Source: Prinsepia uniflora (Eukaryota; Streptophyta; Magnoliopsida; Rosales; Rosaceae). From it: a stretch of DNA of 64,000 bases. Shown here in pieces: positions 1-10,427 of this stretch. The stretch is taken from positions 67,381,586 through 67,445,585 of the forward strand of contig CM064871.1 of assembly GCA_032719365.1 (NCBI GenBank). Reading direction: 5' to 3'. A program made the translations under genes and the position numbers. Numbering within the stretch: position 1 is the first letter of the stretch; each line of letters opens with the position of its first letter. The notes beneath the pieces are model-generated. The model did not search any database. It saw only the letters and a program-made list of their open reading frames with translations, and was not told the origin of the DNA.

Positions 1-3000
1 ATGCAACCTTGCCAATTCTCTCCACGATTTCATAAGGTCCGATAAAACGCGGACTCAGTTTCCCCCGTCGGCCAAAACGGATAATCCCTTTCCACGGAGA
101 CAACTTCAGGAAGACAAAATCTCCCACTTCAAACTCCAAGTCTCGAATCCGTCGGTCGGCATAACTCTTCTGGCGATCCTGTGCCACCTTCAATCTTTCC
201 TTGATCACGCGAACAGTTTCCATGGTTAAGTCCATTATCTCCGGCCCTACAGCCGCTCGCTCCCCTACCTCCGTCCAGCAGATAGGTGTCCTGCACTGTC
301 GGCCATACAGTGCCTCATACGGTGCCATCCCGATGCTTGCCTGATAGCTGTTGTTGTAAGCGAATTCCATCAATGGCAAATGAGTATCCCAAGAGTCTTG
401 AAACTGTAGTACACATGACCTCATCATGTCCTCCAGGGTTTGAATGGTTCTCTCAGACTGTCCATCGGTCTGTGGATGGAAAGCAGTACTGAAACGTAGG
501 TTTGTTCCCAAAGTAGCTTGCAAACTCCGCCAGAACCTGGAAGTGAAACGCGGATCACGATCGGACACGATTGATTCCGGCGTACCATGAAGTCGTATGA
601 TTTCCTTCACAAACAGCTGAGCCAGTCGGTTAGGTTTATAGGTTTCCTGAACTGGCAGAAAATGGGCTGATTTGGTTAACCGATCCACGATCACCCATAC
701 TCCGTCCACTCCACTCTGAGTCCTCGGTAACTTAAAGACGAAGTCCATGGTGATGTGATCCCACTTCCACTCAGGAATCGGAAGTGGCTGCATAGCCCCA
801 TACGGTCTCTGCCGTTCCGCCTTAACCTGCTGACAGGTTAAGCATTTGCTCACGAACTCAGCAATATCCTTCTTCATTCCTGGCCACCAATAATGGTTCC
901 GGAGGGTACGGTACATCTTTGTACCTCCCGGATGCATAGCATAGGCCGAACTGTGGGCCTCCTCAAGTATCTCGGCCCGTAACTCTGCCACTGCAGGTAC
1001 GCACAAACGGCCCAATTTCACCAGTGCTCCATCGTCCCGGATGGTAAAATCCTGTCTCCCATCCGCATCGACCTCAATTCTGTAAATACAGAGTATCGGA
1101 TCCTGCAGTTGTGCTTCAATGATCCGATCAATCAGTACCGGTCGCACATGGAAGCTGGCCAACAAAGCTCCATGCTCGTCAGTACCCAAAATAACTCCCG
1201 CCTTCCGGAGTTCCACCAGCAAGGGAAGATACACCACCCCAAGGTGTGCAATAGTTCCTGCTGATTTCCTGCTGAGTGCATCCGCCACCACATTGGCCTT
1301 ACCCGGATGGTACTCGATCGTACAGTCATAGTCCTTCAGTAGCTCCAACCATCTCCCTTGTCTCATGTTGAGCTCCTTCTGAGTGAATAAATATTTAAGA
1401 CTCTGGTGGTCGGTGTATATTCGACACGTTGCGCCGAACAGATAATGTCTCCAGATCTTGAGAGCATGAACCACCGCTGCCAACTCCAAATCATGGGTAG
1501 GGTAGTTCAACTCATGGGTCTTCAGCTGCCGGGATGCATAGGCGATAACCTTGCCAGTTTGCATCAACACGCAGCCTAGACCTTGCAGCGATGCATCACT
1601 GAAGACCACAAACTCTCCACTGTCATCCGGCAATGCAAGGACAGGTGCAGTGGTCAATCGATCCTTCAACTCTTGAAAGCTCCGATCGCACTGCTCGTCC
1701 CAGATAAACTTTACTCCCTTTCGAGTCAAACGAGTCAATGGTGCAGCAATTTTGGAGAAACCCTCCACGAATCTCCGGTAGTAACCTGCCAATCCGACGA
1801 AACTCCGCACCTCGGTCACTGTTGTCGGTTTAGCCCAGTTGGTCACCGCTTCTGTTTTCTGGGGATCCACGCAAATCCCATCCGTCGATATCACGTGTCC
1901 CAGAAAACCAATACTGCTCAGCCAAAACTGACACTTGCTCAGCTTGGCATACAATTGTTCTTGTCTCAGTTTCTCCAAGACCAGCCGTAGATGTTCTTCA
2001 TGTGCACGGGCACTCCTCGAGTATACCAAAATATCATCGATGAACACAATCACGAACTTATCCAGGTAGGGTCGGAAGACCCGGTTCATCAGATCCATGA
2101 ATGCTGCTGGAGCATTCGTCAAACCAAATGGCATAACAAGGAACTCGTAGTGCCCGTAACGGGTTCGAAAAGCAGTTTTCGGAATATCCTCCTCCGAAAT
2201 CCTCAGTTGGTGATACCCAGATCGCAAATCAATTTTCGAGAAGCACTGAGCTCCCCGCAACTGGTCGAAAAGGTCATCGATCCTGGGTAGAGGATACTGG
2301 TTCCTCAATGTCACCTTGTTGAGTTGTCGATAATCAATACATAAACGGAGACTTCCTTCCTTCTTCTTCACGAACAACACCGGTGCTCCCCACGGTGAAG
2401 TGCTCGGTCGGACATATCCCAAATCTACCAACTCCTGCAATTGAGTCTTGAGTTCCCGTAACTCGGCCGGCGCCATCCGGTATGGTGCCTGGGATATAGG
2501 TCGGGTACCCGGGAGTAGTTCAATAGTAAACTCAATCTCCCGCGATGGTGGCAATCCAGGTAAGTCTTCCGGGAATACGTCCGGAAACTCACAGACCACC
2601 GGTATTTCGTCGATAACCGGAGTATCGACCCGTTCCGACACGACATGCGCCAGATAACCCTGGCATCCCTTCCGTAGAAGTTTGGTAGCAGTAAGTGACG
2701 AAATCACTTCAGGAGGCGAACCATCACGTTCCCCCTGAAAGATAACTTCCGGCAAACCCGGGCTCCGCAAAATTACTTGCTTGCTACAGCAGTCGATGAG
2801 CGATCCGTGCTCCGACAGCCAATCCATCCCTAGGATTATATCGAAGTCGTGGATATCCAGAATAATTAAGTCTGCTGGTAAATCCACAACCTCAATTCTT
2901 ACCGGGCACCTCTGAATCACCTGATTCACAAGGTACACGGTACCCATCGGGGTGCCAACACCCATTTCGCAATCTAAGGCTGATACCACACAATCAAGCA

Positions 3001-4153
3001 AACCAGCACAACTCCTCGAAATAAAAGAATGTGTAGCCCCCGCATCCATTAATACACGTACAAGAAAATTAAAGATATGTAGGGTACCTGTGACCACGCC
3101 TGGAGCAGTCCTCGCCTGCTGCTGGGTCATTGCAAACACTTGGGCCCTCGGCCCTCCGTTCCGTCCGCGCCCGCGCGCGCCACGTCCAGCACCACGGTCA
3201 CCTCCCTGACCGCGACCTCCGTTAGTGTGGGACGCCGTGCTCTGCACCACACTCGAGCCCCCAGCGTCGTTGTTTTTGGACAACTGCGGACAATCGCAGG
3301 CATAGTGGCCTTCCTCTCCGCAAGCAAAACAAGTTACTGGCCTTGGCCTGCCCGAATGCCCACCAGATGCACCACTCCAAGATGAGTGCTGCCCAGAGTT
3401 GTGTCCAGATCCTCTGCCCTGAGAGCCTCCACGTCGACCCGACCAGCCACGACCCTTGAAGGATGAGGGTGCTCCTCTGTAGCTCCCTCCCCTGTTGTTC
3501 TTCCGGCCTGATGGCCCATGGTGTGGGCGATCCTGACGTCGCCCCTCCCCCGAAGGTTGTCGTGATTGGTGTGCCGCCAGACTGGCCTCGACACGCACCG
3601 CTGCGTCGACCATATCCCTCAGAGAAGCATGAGTGGTAGCAGTCACACTGGCCCGGATCTCCCCTCGGAGTCCAAGCTCAAACCGCTGGCATTTGTCCTC
3701 CTCCGTGCTTACGAATGAGGCAGCGAACCGGGAAAGTCTCCCGAAAGTTTGCTCGTAGTCTGAAACAGACATGTCACCCTGCTCCAGCCGCAGGAATTCC
3801 GCCTCCCGCGCCGCGCGAAAAGATCGCGGGTAGTACTGGTCCAGAAACCTGGAACGAAAAGCTTCCCAGGTAGTGGTATGGACAGACCACCCGGACATTT
3901 CGAGTCCATGCCACCACTGGTAGGCTCCTCCCTCCAGTAAGAAGGCCGCCAGAGTCACTCGTTCGCCCGGAGGGCAGTGCATCACCGAGAAGATCCTCTC
4001 CCACTTGGTGATCCAGTCGTGAGCATCCTCGGGGTTTGATCCCCCGCAGAAAGGAGTGGCTCCCAAACGTTGAGCCCTTTCGATGCTCGCGCATTCCATC
4101 TCTCTTTCTAGATCCTCGTCCGTTCGAGTATGCGGAATTCTCCTAGGAGGCAT
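1..4153 (-). CDS. Gag-Pol polyprotein of gypsy element J (partial at C-terminus)
   Basis: One minus-strand frame opens at ATG 4151-4153 (protein starts MPPRR) and stays open to base 1, about 1,384 codons. In order: gag capsid-like domain; CCHC zinc knuckle at 3290-3331 (CFACGEEGHYACDC); aspartic protease with DAGA at 3035-3046; reverse transcriptase with FIDD at 2033-2044; RNase H around 1400-1650; integrase with a zinc-binding segment around 830-960 and a DDE core around 540-750; and a GPY/F-like segment in the last 40 bases. The start is supported by homology with element H, whose gag also begins MPPRR at the same place relative to its PBS. No stop or frameshift was found, so this copy may still be coding. 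The C-terminus, possibly with a chromodomain, lies outside the window. Confidence 0.92.
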   Translation of the reverse strand, partial: MPPRRIPHTRTDEDLEREMECASIERAQRLGATPFCGGSNPEDAHDWITKWERIFSVMHCPPGERVTLAAFLLEGGAYQWWHGLEMSGWSVHTTTWEAFRSRFLDQYYPRSFRAAREAEFLRLEQGDMSVSDYEQTFGRLSRFAASFVSTEEDKCQRFELGLRGEIRASVTATTHASLRDMVDAAVRVEASLAAHQSRQPSGEGRRQDRPHHGPSGRKNNRGGSYRGAPSSFKGRGWSGRRGGSQGRGSGHNSGQHSSWSGASGGHSGRPRPVTCFACGEEGHYACDCPQLSKNNDAGGSSVVQSTASHTNGGRGQGGDRGAGRGARGRGRNGGPRAQVFAMTQQQARTAPGVVTGTLHIFNFLVRVLMDAGATHSFISRSCAGLLDCVVSALDCEMGVGTPMGTVYLVNQVIQRCPVRIEVVDLPADLIILDIHDFDIILGMDWLSEHGSLIDCCSKQVILRSPGLPEVIFQGERDGSPPEVISSLTATKLLRKGCQGYLAHVVSERVDTPVIDEIPVVCEFPDVFPEDLPGLPPSREIEFTIELLPGTRPISQAPYRMAPAELRELKTQLQELVDLGYVRPSTSPWGAPVLFVKKKEGSLRLCIDYRQLNKVTLRNQYPLPRIDDLFDQLRGAQCFSKIDLRSGYHQLRISEEDIPKTAFRTRYGHYEFLVMPFGLTNAPAAFMDLMNRVFRPYLDKFVIVFIDDILVYSRSARAHEEHLRLVLEKLRQEQLYAKLSKCQFWLSSIGFLGHVISTDGICVDPQKTEAVTNWAKPTTVTEVRSFVGLAGYYRRFVEGFSKIAAPLTRLTRKGVKFIWDEQCDRSFQELKDRLTTAPVLALPDDSGEFVVFSDASLQGLGCVLMQTGKVIAYASRQLKTHELNYPTHDLELAAVVHALKIWRHYLFGATCRIYTDHQSLKYLFTQKELNMRQGRWLELLKDYDCTIEYHPGKANVVADALSRKSAGTIAHLGVVYLPLLVELRKAGVILGTDEHGALLASFHVRPVLIDRIIEAQLQDPILCIYRIEVDADGRQDFTIRDDGALVKLGRLCVPAVAELRAEILEEAHSSAYAMHPGGTKMYRTLRNHYWWPGMKKDIAEFVSKCLTCQQVKAERQRPYGAMQPLPIPEWKWDHITMDFVFKLPRTQSGVDGVWVIVDRLTKSAHFLPVQETYKPNRLAQLFVKEIIRLHGTPESIVSDRDPRFTSRFWRSLQATLGTNLRFSTAFHPQTDGQSERTIQTLEDMMRSCVLQFQDSWDTHLPLMEFAYNNSYQASIGMAPYEALYGRQCRTPICWTEVGERAAVGPEIMDLTMETVRVIKERLKVAQDRQKSYADRRIRDLEFEVGDFVFLKLSPWKGIIRFGRRGKLSPRFIGPYEIVERIGKVA

Positions 4154-4270
4154 AACCAACTGTCAAGAGGCATAGATCAGAAAACAATATTCTTAAAAGT
4201 CGAAAAGTAACTAGCACTAATCGCTAGTCTAGCATGCAGACCAATGCCCTAGTACTGACCACAACCTAGT

Positions 4271-4282
4271 GCTCTGATACCA
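4271..4282 (-). other. Primer-binding site of element J (initiator tRNA-Met)
   Basis: On the minus strand this reads TGGTATCAGAGC, complementary to the 3' end of plant initiator tRNA-Met. It lies 3 bases inside the LTR end at 4286, where a minus-strand primer-binding site is expected. Confidence 0.92.
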
Positions 4283-4585
4283 AGCTGACAGGACCCGCCC
4301 CGATCCCACAGGGACCACAAGGGGACGTGCCCTGCTCCCGTCTGACACCCAATAATTCATACCAATTTTAACCTCAAAACATTTAAAAGCATAAATAACC
4401 AAATTAAAGTCATACATAAAATCCGAATTAAACGAATGTCAGACAAGGGATATAATCCAAAATTACAAATTTGCGAGCACGACTCTAAAGTAATCCTGCG
4501 GGTACACCGCCCAGCAGGGGTTCAGGTACGCAGAAGTAGATCTATGCCTCAGCCTCTGGTTCCTCCTCTACCTCAGTTTCCCGAC

Positions 4586-5244
4586 CTGGAGGGGTTATCA
4601 AACAGTAAGGGTGAGTGGACCGAAACACAAGTTTATGAAATCGTTTGATAAGTAAAACATATAATTTACCCCTCCGTTTTCCAAATATGCGTGCACCATA
4701 ATTCCAAAATCATAAACCATATAATATGAACCATAAGGCATATAGCAAAACCATAACCATAATTTTAGTTGCTGCACTATACACTCCAATCCCGACATCC
4801 CTGATGTCTGACGTCCCTGACGTCCAATAGGTCACAATCACAAGGCTACGCGTGCCACTCGGGTCTCAATTCCGAGTTCAATCCCCGAACCCCGTTCGGG
4901 TACAGCATCCCCGATGCTTAGCGTCATAGACGCTGGACGTACTAGACGTCCGTGACCTCTCCGGGGTACCTCATCCGGAGGAGACAATATAATATGGAAG
5001 GATCTATACAGTGCAGTAACAAATACATTTTATTGATATCCACATGCAAACATATATATACATAGATAGAATCCGAACCAATCATTCAGTTTCATCGGAC
5101 GGGTCTCAAGCCCAAATACCGTGAAACGTGCCATAACCATATTTTCCATATCATCAAAACCATCATTGTTTTAGCATGTGAATAAGTATAATAAAACCAG
5201 AAAACATTTATGCACACAAGGGTTTAAGAAAATGGCCCACTCAC
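4586..5244 (-). other. Intron-like module of LTR J with complementary ends
   Basis: On the minus strand a strong donor-like GTGAGTGGGCC begins at 5244, and a CCCCTCCAG acceptor ends at 4586. An arm GGTCCACTCAC (4611-4621) just upstream of the acceptor pairs with the donor over 11 bases with one G-U. The equivalent module is present in every LTR here. Splicing itself is inferred. Confidence 0.5.
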
Positions 5245-5577
5245 AGTACAATCCTGCTAGAAACCGAACGTATACCCTCGTCCTGGTACAAATGTACAAT
5301 CCCTGTCAAATCCAAGTATTCGTAAAGGTCAAATTAAACCCCCAACATTCAACCATGAAAGCCTAGGTCGAAACCGACCCGGGAAAGCCGCCCGAACGCG
5401 CTTCCCAAGGCAATAAACCTTATTTTGACCAACTTAATGATCTCCGATCGACCCGAAACCACCGCCATTGGAACCGGATCGTCGAAACCTAAAGAATGGT
5501 GGTGGTCCCACCAGAAACACTGTTCACACGCGCCCCCACGCGCCGGTCAACGTGGCGGTCAACGCAGGAACAGTTCC

Positions 5578-5895
5578 TGCTGACGTCATCGCTGACGTCA
5601 GCATGACGTCATGCTGACGTCATCTGACAGCTGTCTGGTCTGACGTGTCAGACTCTGACAGGTGCCACGTGTCAACATCCAATTGGTCCACCTCACTGAT
5701 CTGTCAGACCACGTGTCAGATCTGACATGTGCCACGTGTCAGCACGGCACTGGTCCACGTCACTGACATGTCAGTGACACGTGGCAGTCCCTGACTGGTC
5801 CACGTCACTGACATGTCAGTGCTGACTGTGCACTGACATGTGACACGTGTCGGCTCACGGTTGGTCCACGTCACCTGACAGTCTGACAGGGTGCC
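5578..5895 (-). promoter_or_regulatory. Dense TGACGTCA / CACGTG motif array in LTR J
   Basis: Four palindromic TGACGTCA octamers lie within about 55 bp (5580-5635). They are followed by repeated CACGTGTCA, TGACATGTCA and GACACGTGG words to about 5895. TGACGTCA and CACGTG are the classical plant bZIP (TGA/CRE-like and G-box/ABRE-like) binding cores. The same array occurs in LTRs E, H and I but not in A, B, C, D, F or G. Function as a stress- or hormone-responsive enhancer is an inference. Confidence 0.6.
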
Positions 5896-7072
5896 ACGTC
5901 AGCACCACTGTCCTCAGACGGGTTGACCCGTTTCTCTGCAACTTGGGTCGAACAGACCCGCGATCACGACCCGGTCACCATTTCTTCTACACCCAACCAT
6001 TTTCACTCTGGTTTGTTCCTAGATGTTCGTCTTATACCCAGGAATAGTTCTAGCTAATTAAAATCAATAAACAAGGACTGAAACAAAGACTTACCTCGAT
6101 GAACAGACCCGGGTTCCCGTCGCCGTTTGCACTCCGTTCAGGCCACCTCCGGTCGTGAACTCAAGCCCAGAAGGTTCCTATAAGTCCCTAGAGTCGATTA
6201 GGATTAATAGGAAACAAAACTAAACGTGGGAATTCGAGTTACCAAAATCTGAGTTTTAGAAACCGTTTCGGGTTTTCCGGTTTTCCCCCCACGCCGCCGT
6301 CCTCCGCCGTGCTCACTGCCACCGTTCAGCCTCGCCGGCAAGTCCCCAATACACAGACACAGAGAGTGGATAGTTTGCTGGAAAGGTTGGATCGAAATGG
6401 CAGAATGTGCATATCGGGTAGGAAATATAAAGAAATGGAGGGAAGGAAATGGATGGCTCAGATTGAATCTCCAGATTAGATCAAGGGCTGAGATCTGATC
6501 TGGGGTTTTCAATCCAAAGGCTGACATTTAAAGCTGGTTCAAATGTTAATTAATCCAATAGTGGATCTGATCCAATCTAGCCAATGGGTGAGTGACACTT
6601 GTCACTCCCCAGGTGTCCTTCAATCAGAATTTCTGAATATAATATTCGACACGAAAACCGAGACACGAACTTCCCGAATTCACGTTTCTGACCATAACTT
6701 CCTCGTACGAAGTCCGATTTCGGCGTGCCGCCTGTCTACGGACTCAGGACGTCGAGGCCTACCCAACGGTCCTTGAGTCAACTGAAAATTAGTTGTCAAA
6801 AGAAAAGTCAACATTTTCCCCCCGAGAGTCCAAATTACGGTAATGCCCCTGAACTTCCGATAGCCATAACTTTCACCCTGATCGTCCGAATCGGACGTGC
6901 CACCTGTCTATGAACTCGTGACGTCCCGAACTACGTCACGGTCATAGGTTAAAGTCCATTTAGTTCCTCAATCAAAAAGTCAACAATTTGACCATACCAT
7001 TCACAGGGGTAAAATCGTCAATTCACACAAAAAATTACAATATGGAAATCCTCGAATTTCCGGGGTGTTACA

Positions 7073-7801
7073 GCAGGAATGGGAGATAGATAGAAGGGAC
7101 CGCGTTCACCTGCGATATCCAACACGGAAGGTGCTGATTGGATGAAAATAGATTTTGAGCGGGCCCCGCGTTCCTCGGTTTCAGTTTTGGGCCTTCTAGT
7201 TTCAGCTGCGATAGAAGAATAGGAAAATGACTATGCGTTAGTCGTTTAGTCTACGAGAGACGTGTACCAGTACAAATATAAATTATGACGCTAAAATTAC
7301 CAAAGTGTCCTTGTTGGTCGGAATTATTGTGCAATGCCACCCCATTTAGTGATGAAGGTACTGGGGTAAAATCGGAATTTTCAAGCTATGGCTTAAATTT
7401 AGCATTCATTATTACTCTAAATTACGAAATAATAGTACATTTACCAAACTTGAATTTGAGATTTGTGATAAATAATAAAAAAATTAATAAATATTGTTAG
7501 AATGTAGTATTATTTGACAATTTTTTTTTTTATCTCTATACTCTAATTTACATATAAACGTCACTATTTTGTGATTTAAAATCAAAACCTTTCGTTTATA
7601 AAAGAGAATAATGAAGTTGACATGAATTGGGTAGTAAAGTTTCATTCATTGAAGTGATTGGGCCTAAGGAAGTTAGGATAGGTTCGACTTGCTAACATAC
7701 TGGCAAGAAACAGAGTAAAGCCCACGCTGTTTAGAATTGGGCTAATAGATATTGAAGTAGTGATTGCGTTTAATAATGTTATTGAAATAGTGGTGGCAAC
7801 A
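7073..7801. other. Intergenic stretch with nothing recognised
   Basis: Moderately AT-rich DNA to the right of element J. Short open frames here show no recognisable domain. It ends at the tRNA gene. Confidence 0.6.
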
Positions 7802-7818
7802 GCTGGAATAGCTCAGTT

Positions 7819-7850
<32 letters not shown>

Positions 7851-7875
7851 AGAGGTTCGACCCCTCTTTCTAGCG
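7802..7875 (+). tRNA. tRNA-Asn (anticodon GUU)
   Basis: A 74-nt cloverleaf. The acceptor GCTGGAA pairs with TTCTAGC (one G-T), with discriminator G. The D-arm (AGCTCAGTTGGTTAGAGC) contains the box A type sequence. The anticodon arm TGTGG-CTGTTAA-CCACA presents GTT, and the T-arm AGAGG-TTCGACC-CCTCT gives box B. It closely matches plant tRNA-Asn. There is no intron. A T6 run follows at 7883. It lies in AT-rich DNA, in no visible transposon. Confidence 0.97.
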
Positions 7876-7882
7876 ACATCCA

Positions 7883-7888
7883 TTTTTT
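7883..7888 (+). terminator. Pol III terminator of tRNA-Asn
   Basis: A run of six T residues starts 7 bases after the tRNA 3' end, a standard RNA polymerase III stop. Confidence 0.85.
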
Positions 7889-9667
7889 AATTCGTATTTG
7901 GTTTGTTCATGCCCAAATCAACTCAGCCATCCATCCACTTATCAAAATTGCCTCCCTCTAAGGCGGCCTCCATTGACAAATACTTCCTTTCTTAGGACCT
8001 AAATTTACAAGTTCTTCACTCATTATTTCTTTTTTCCTAAAAATATATCGTATAAAATGAATATGCTTTAATCATTTAAATTACAATTAATTTTTTTTAT
8101 GCAATTTCATATAATTAAACCGACCGACGTGTAAACTATATTGTAAAGCAGAAAGTAAAAAAAAAATAAAAAATTAAGTGGGAAGTAAAATTAAGAGCAG
8201 AAACCAAGGCAGTGATTTGCATAGTGTACCAACGCAAGAGTTAAAGTTGTAATTAAATTGAGCTGCGACTTATGTGACCACGGTCCGCAATTCAACATCA
8301 TATCCTGCTGCTAGCAAACTGTGGTTGCCCGTAGAACCTTAGCTCACCATTCAAGGGAATAAAATCCTATACCTACTAATTACCCTTTCTGTGTATATCT
8401 ATATATATAAATCAAAACGTGCAAATGACGGACTTGACCTCTAGCACTTTTTTGGCATACAAACTTACGTCAATTAGGGGGATGGCTCACATTCAAGATA
8501 GAAGATATGTGTGGTTGTTTTAGCAAATATTCACGGATCTAAGTAGTTGTGAATATAAAACGGACGAGTGATTATTAATTGTTGAGATAAGAAAACTGAT
8601 GATCCTTAATGTTCATATATTCTAATGGTTCAAAATGGTAGCGCCTCGACATTTGAATATAAGAAATCATCCGGCATATTTATTAGGCGCTTAAGTGAAT
8701 TTTCTTATAATTATTTTAGTTTGTAAGCTTAACTTATAGTTATAATATATTATATATTTAATTATATAAGTTATTTTATTTATTAAATACTTTGTTAATA
8801 ATATAATTATTAACTAAAAATACAATAAAATAAAGAACTTAGAATGTAACATAATAAAATTAATAAAAATTTACATTTTCAACATTTATGATTTCCAATT
8901 CAATTTATTTATATAAACAATTAATTTTTATTCTAAAATTACTTGGTGGTATTTATTATATTATTAATTTGTTGAATTTTATCTTCAAAAAATCATCTTG
9001 ACCCTTGCATGGGCCCTGTATGACCGCCTAAGTACGTCCCTATCGACTACTTTGAAAACACCTAACGCCGTTTTGAACATTGCATATTCTATCAAATAAC
9101 ATTGCATATTCTACACACAAAAGTATAATTTATTTATCTAGACACTTAATTTTTATTATAAAATTATTTGATAGAATATGCAATGTTCAAAATGTTATAT
9201 CTCTTGGCTTAACACAAATTATATGAAATGATTTGAATTCAAGTGTTTTAAGAAAAAAAAATGTACTAGTTTCAATTAATGTAATTACGTATAAGTAATA
9301 CGAGCATTCGCTCTATAGTGTATTTGCTCTTTTCCCTATGATTGAGTGATGAATGTACATATCCAATATGATCAACGAAACTATTTATTTCTTAAAAATT
9401 ATGCAAAGACTATTTTTTTTTTTACAACAAATCAAACAAATTAGGATGGTTTGGTCATCCTTATATTAAATAATTGATGATTCACCATAAATAACTTAAT
9501 TGATACAAATTTTTCGTTTAATTTTTTTAGCACATACCAATTACGCAAACGTTTGTTGATTTTTTTTTAAAGAGGATGATATTCACGTCATGTTAATTCT
9601 AAAGAATAAAAATTTCATATTAGGACACTACTAGGGACCACATACATAGTCCAAATTTGTAAACATG
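7889..9667. other. AT-rich intergenic stretch
   Basis: No open frame or recognisable domain. It contains a perfect 29-bp inverted repeat (listed separately) and many A/T runs. Confidence 0.6.
9071..9192. repeat. Perfect 29-bp inverted repeat with a 64-nt loop
   Basis: Bases 9071-9099 are the exact reverse complement of 9164-9192. The arms contain TTGAACATTGCATATTC and its complement. The AT-rich spacer is 64 nt. It could be a remnant of a foldback/MITE element or a hairpin-RNA source; no TSD was recognised. Confidence 0.75.
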
Positions 9668-9675
9668 GTTAATAT

Positions 9676-10185
9676 TAGAGGTGACAACGGGTCGTGTCGT
9701 GTCGGGTCATGAATTCTGTTTTATCCATTTATGCCCAATTCGAATCCGACCCGTTTAATAATCGTATCAAGAATGTCCAACCCGAACCCGACCTACTAAT
9801 AACCCGTGTAACCCGTTTAACCCATTTAATAAACAGGTCATACTCAAAACTCAATTAACCTATGACCCGTTTGACCCGTTTAACATGTTTAACCTATTTA
9901 AATTATAAGATTTAATAGATATTTAGGTAGGTAAATGGGTAGATATATGGGTTAGTAATGACACATTTATTAAATGGGTCAATATATAAGTCAATATACG
10001 GGTTAACCTGTTAACTTGAAATCTACCCATTTATTAAACGGGTTAACAGGTTGACCCGAAATCCACCCGTTTATTAAACGGGTCATAACGGGTTGACCTG
10101 AAAATGACCCGAAATTTTAATTGTGCTTGTTGAACTAGATAAATTTCGTGCGGATTTCGAGTCGTGTCAAAAATTACCACCCTTA
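9676..10185. mobile_element. Non-autonomous hAT-like MITE (510 bp)
   Basis: The 8-bp TSD gttaatat is exact at 9668-9675 and 10186-10193. Terminal inverted repeats are short and imperfect (TAGAGGTGACAA on the left, TAAGGGTGGTAA on the right, reverse complemented), matching the hAT pattern of 8-bp TSD and a TAGRG-like start. The interior is built from iterated GGGTTAACGGGTTGACCCG and GACCCGTTTAACCCG words on both strands and has no coding capacity. It must depend on a transposase elsewhere. Confidence 0.82.
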
Positions 10186-10291
10186 GTTAATATAAGCTAG
10201 GCCGACCATATTTTTATTGGTACAATTTACCTATTAGTGTATATTTATCATTGTAGCTTAAAAAATGTGATTTTCTTAATATTTTTTATTA

Positions 10292-10427
10292 ATATAATTA
10301 TACATATTGTAGGTAATTTTGTTGATTATTTGTTAGAAATGAAAATGTTAAATGTGCAAATATAATTATACATATTGTAGGTAATTTTGTTGATTATTTG
10401 TTAGAAATGAAAATGTTAAATGTGCAA
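10292..10427. repeat. Perfect 68-bp tandem duplication
   Basis: Bases 10292-10359 and 10360-10427 are identical and adjacent. The absence of differences points to a recent duplication or an assembly effect. Confidence 0.92.

Larger units (their letters stand above)
1..7072 (-). mobile_element. Ty3/gypsy LTR retrotransposon J, 5' part (LTR, PBS, gag-pol); 3' end outside window
   Basis: Read on the minus strand the element runs 5' LTR (7072 to 4286), primer-binding site, then gag, protease, reverse transcriptase, RNase H and integrase, and exits the window at base 1. The gag-PR-RT-RH-INT order is that of Ty3/gypsy elements. The GPY/F module at the window edge, the 2.8-kb LTR and the Met-initiator PBS suggest a chromovirus of the Del/Tekay type; that lineage is an inference because the chromodomain region is not in view. 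The five bases beyond the LTR (7073-7077, gcagg) are one half of the expected TSD; the other half is outside the window. The LTR closely resembles solo LTR E at 23424-26206. Confidence 0.93.
4286..7072 (-). repeat. 5' LTR of element J (2,787 bp)
   Basis: Minus-strand ends are TGTAACACC...CCTGTCA, so the LTR has the canonical TG...CA. The boundary at 4286 is fixed by the PBS and the one at 7072 by alignment with solo LTR E. From its 5' end it holds paired conserved blocks with a CGTGCCRCCTGTC core (6896-6908 and 6724-6736, 172 bp apart), an AT-rich TATA-like stretch near 6425, a dense ACGT-motif array (5578-5895), and an intron-like module (donor at 5244, acceptor at 4586) that includes small hairpins at 4790-5115. 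Confidence 0.92.

Noticed and set aside
4598..4798. Minus-strand 66-codon frame in LTR J
   Set aside because: Inside the LTR intron-like module, with no equivalent open frame in LTR E.
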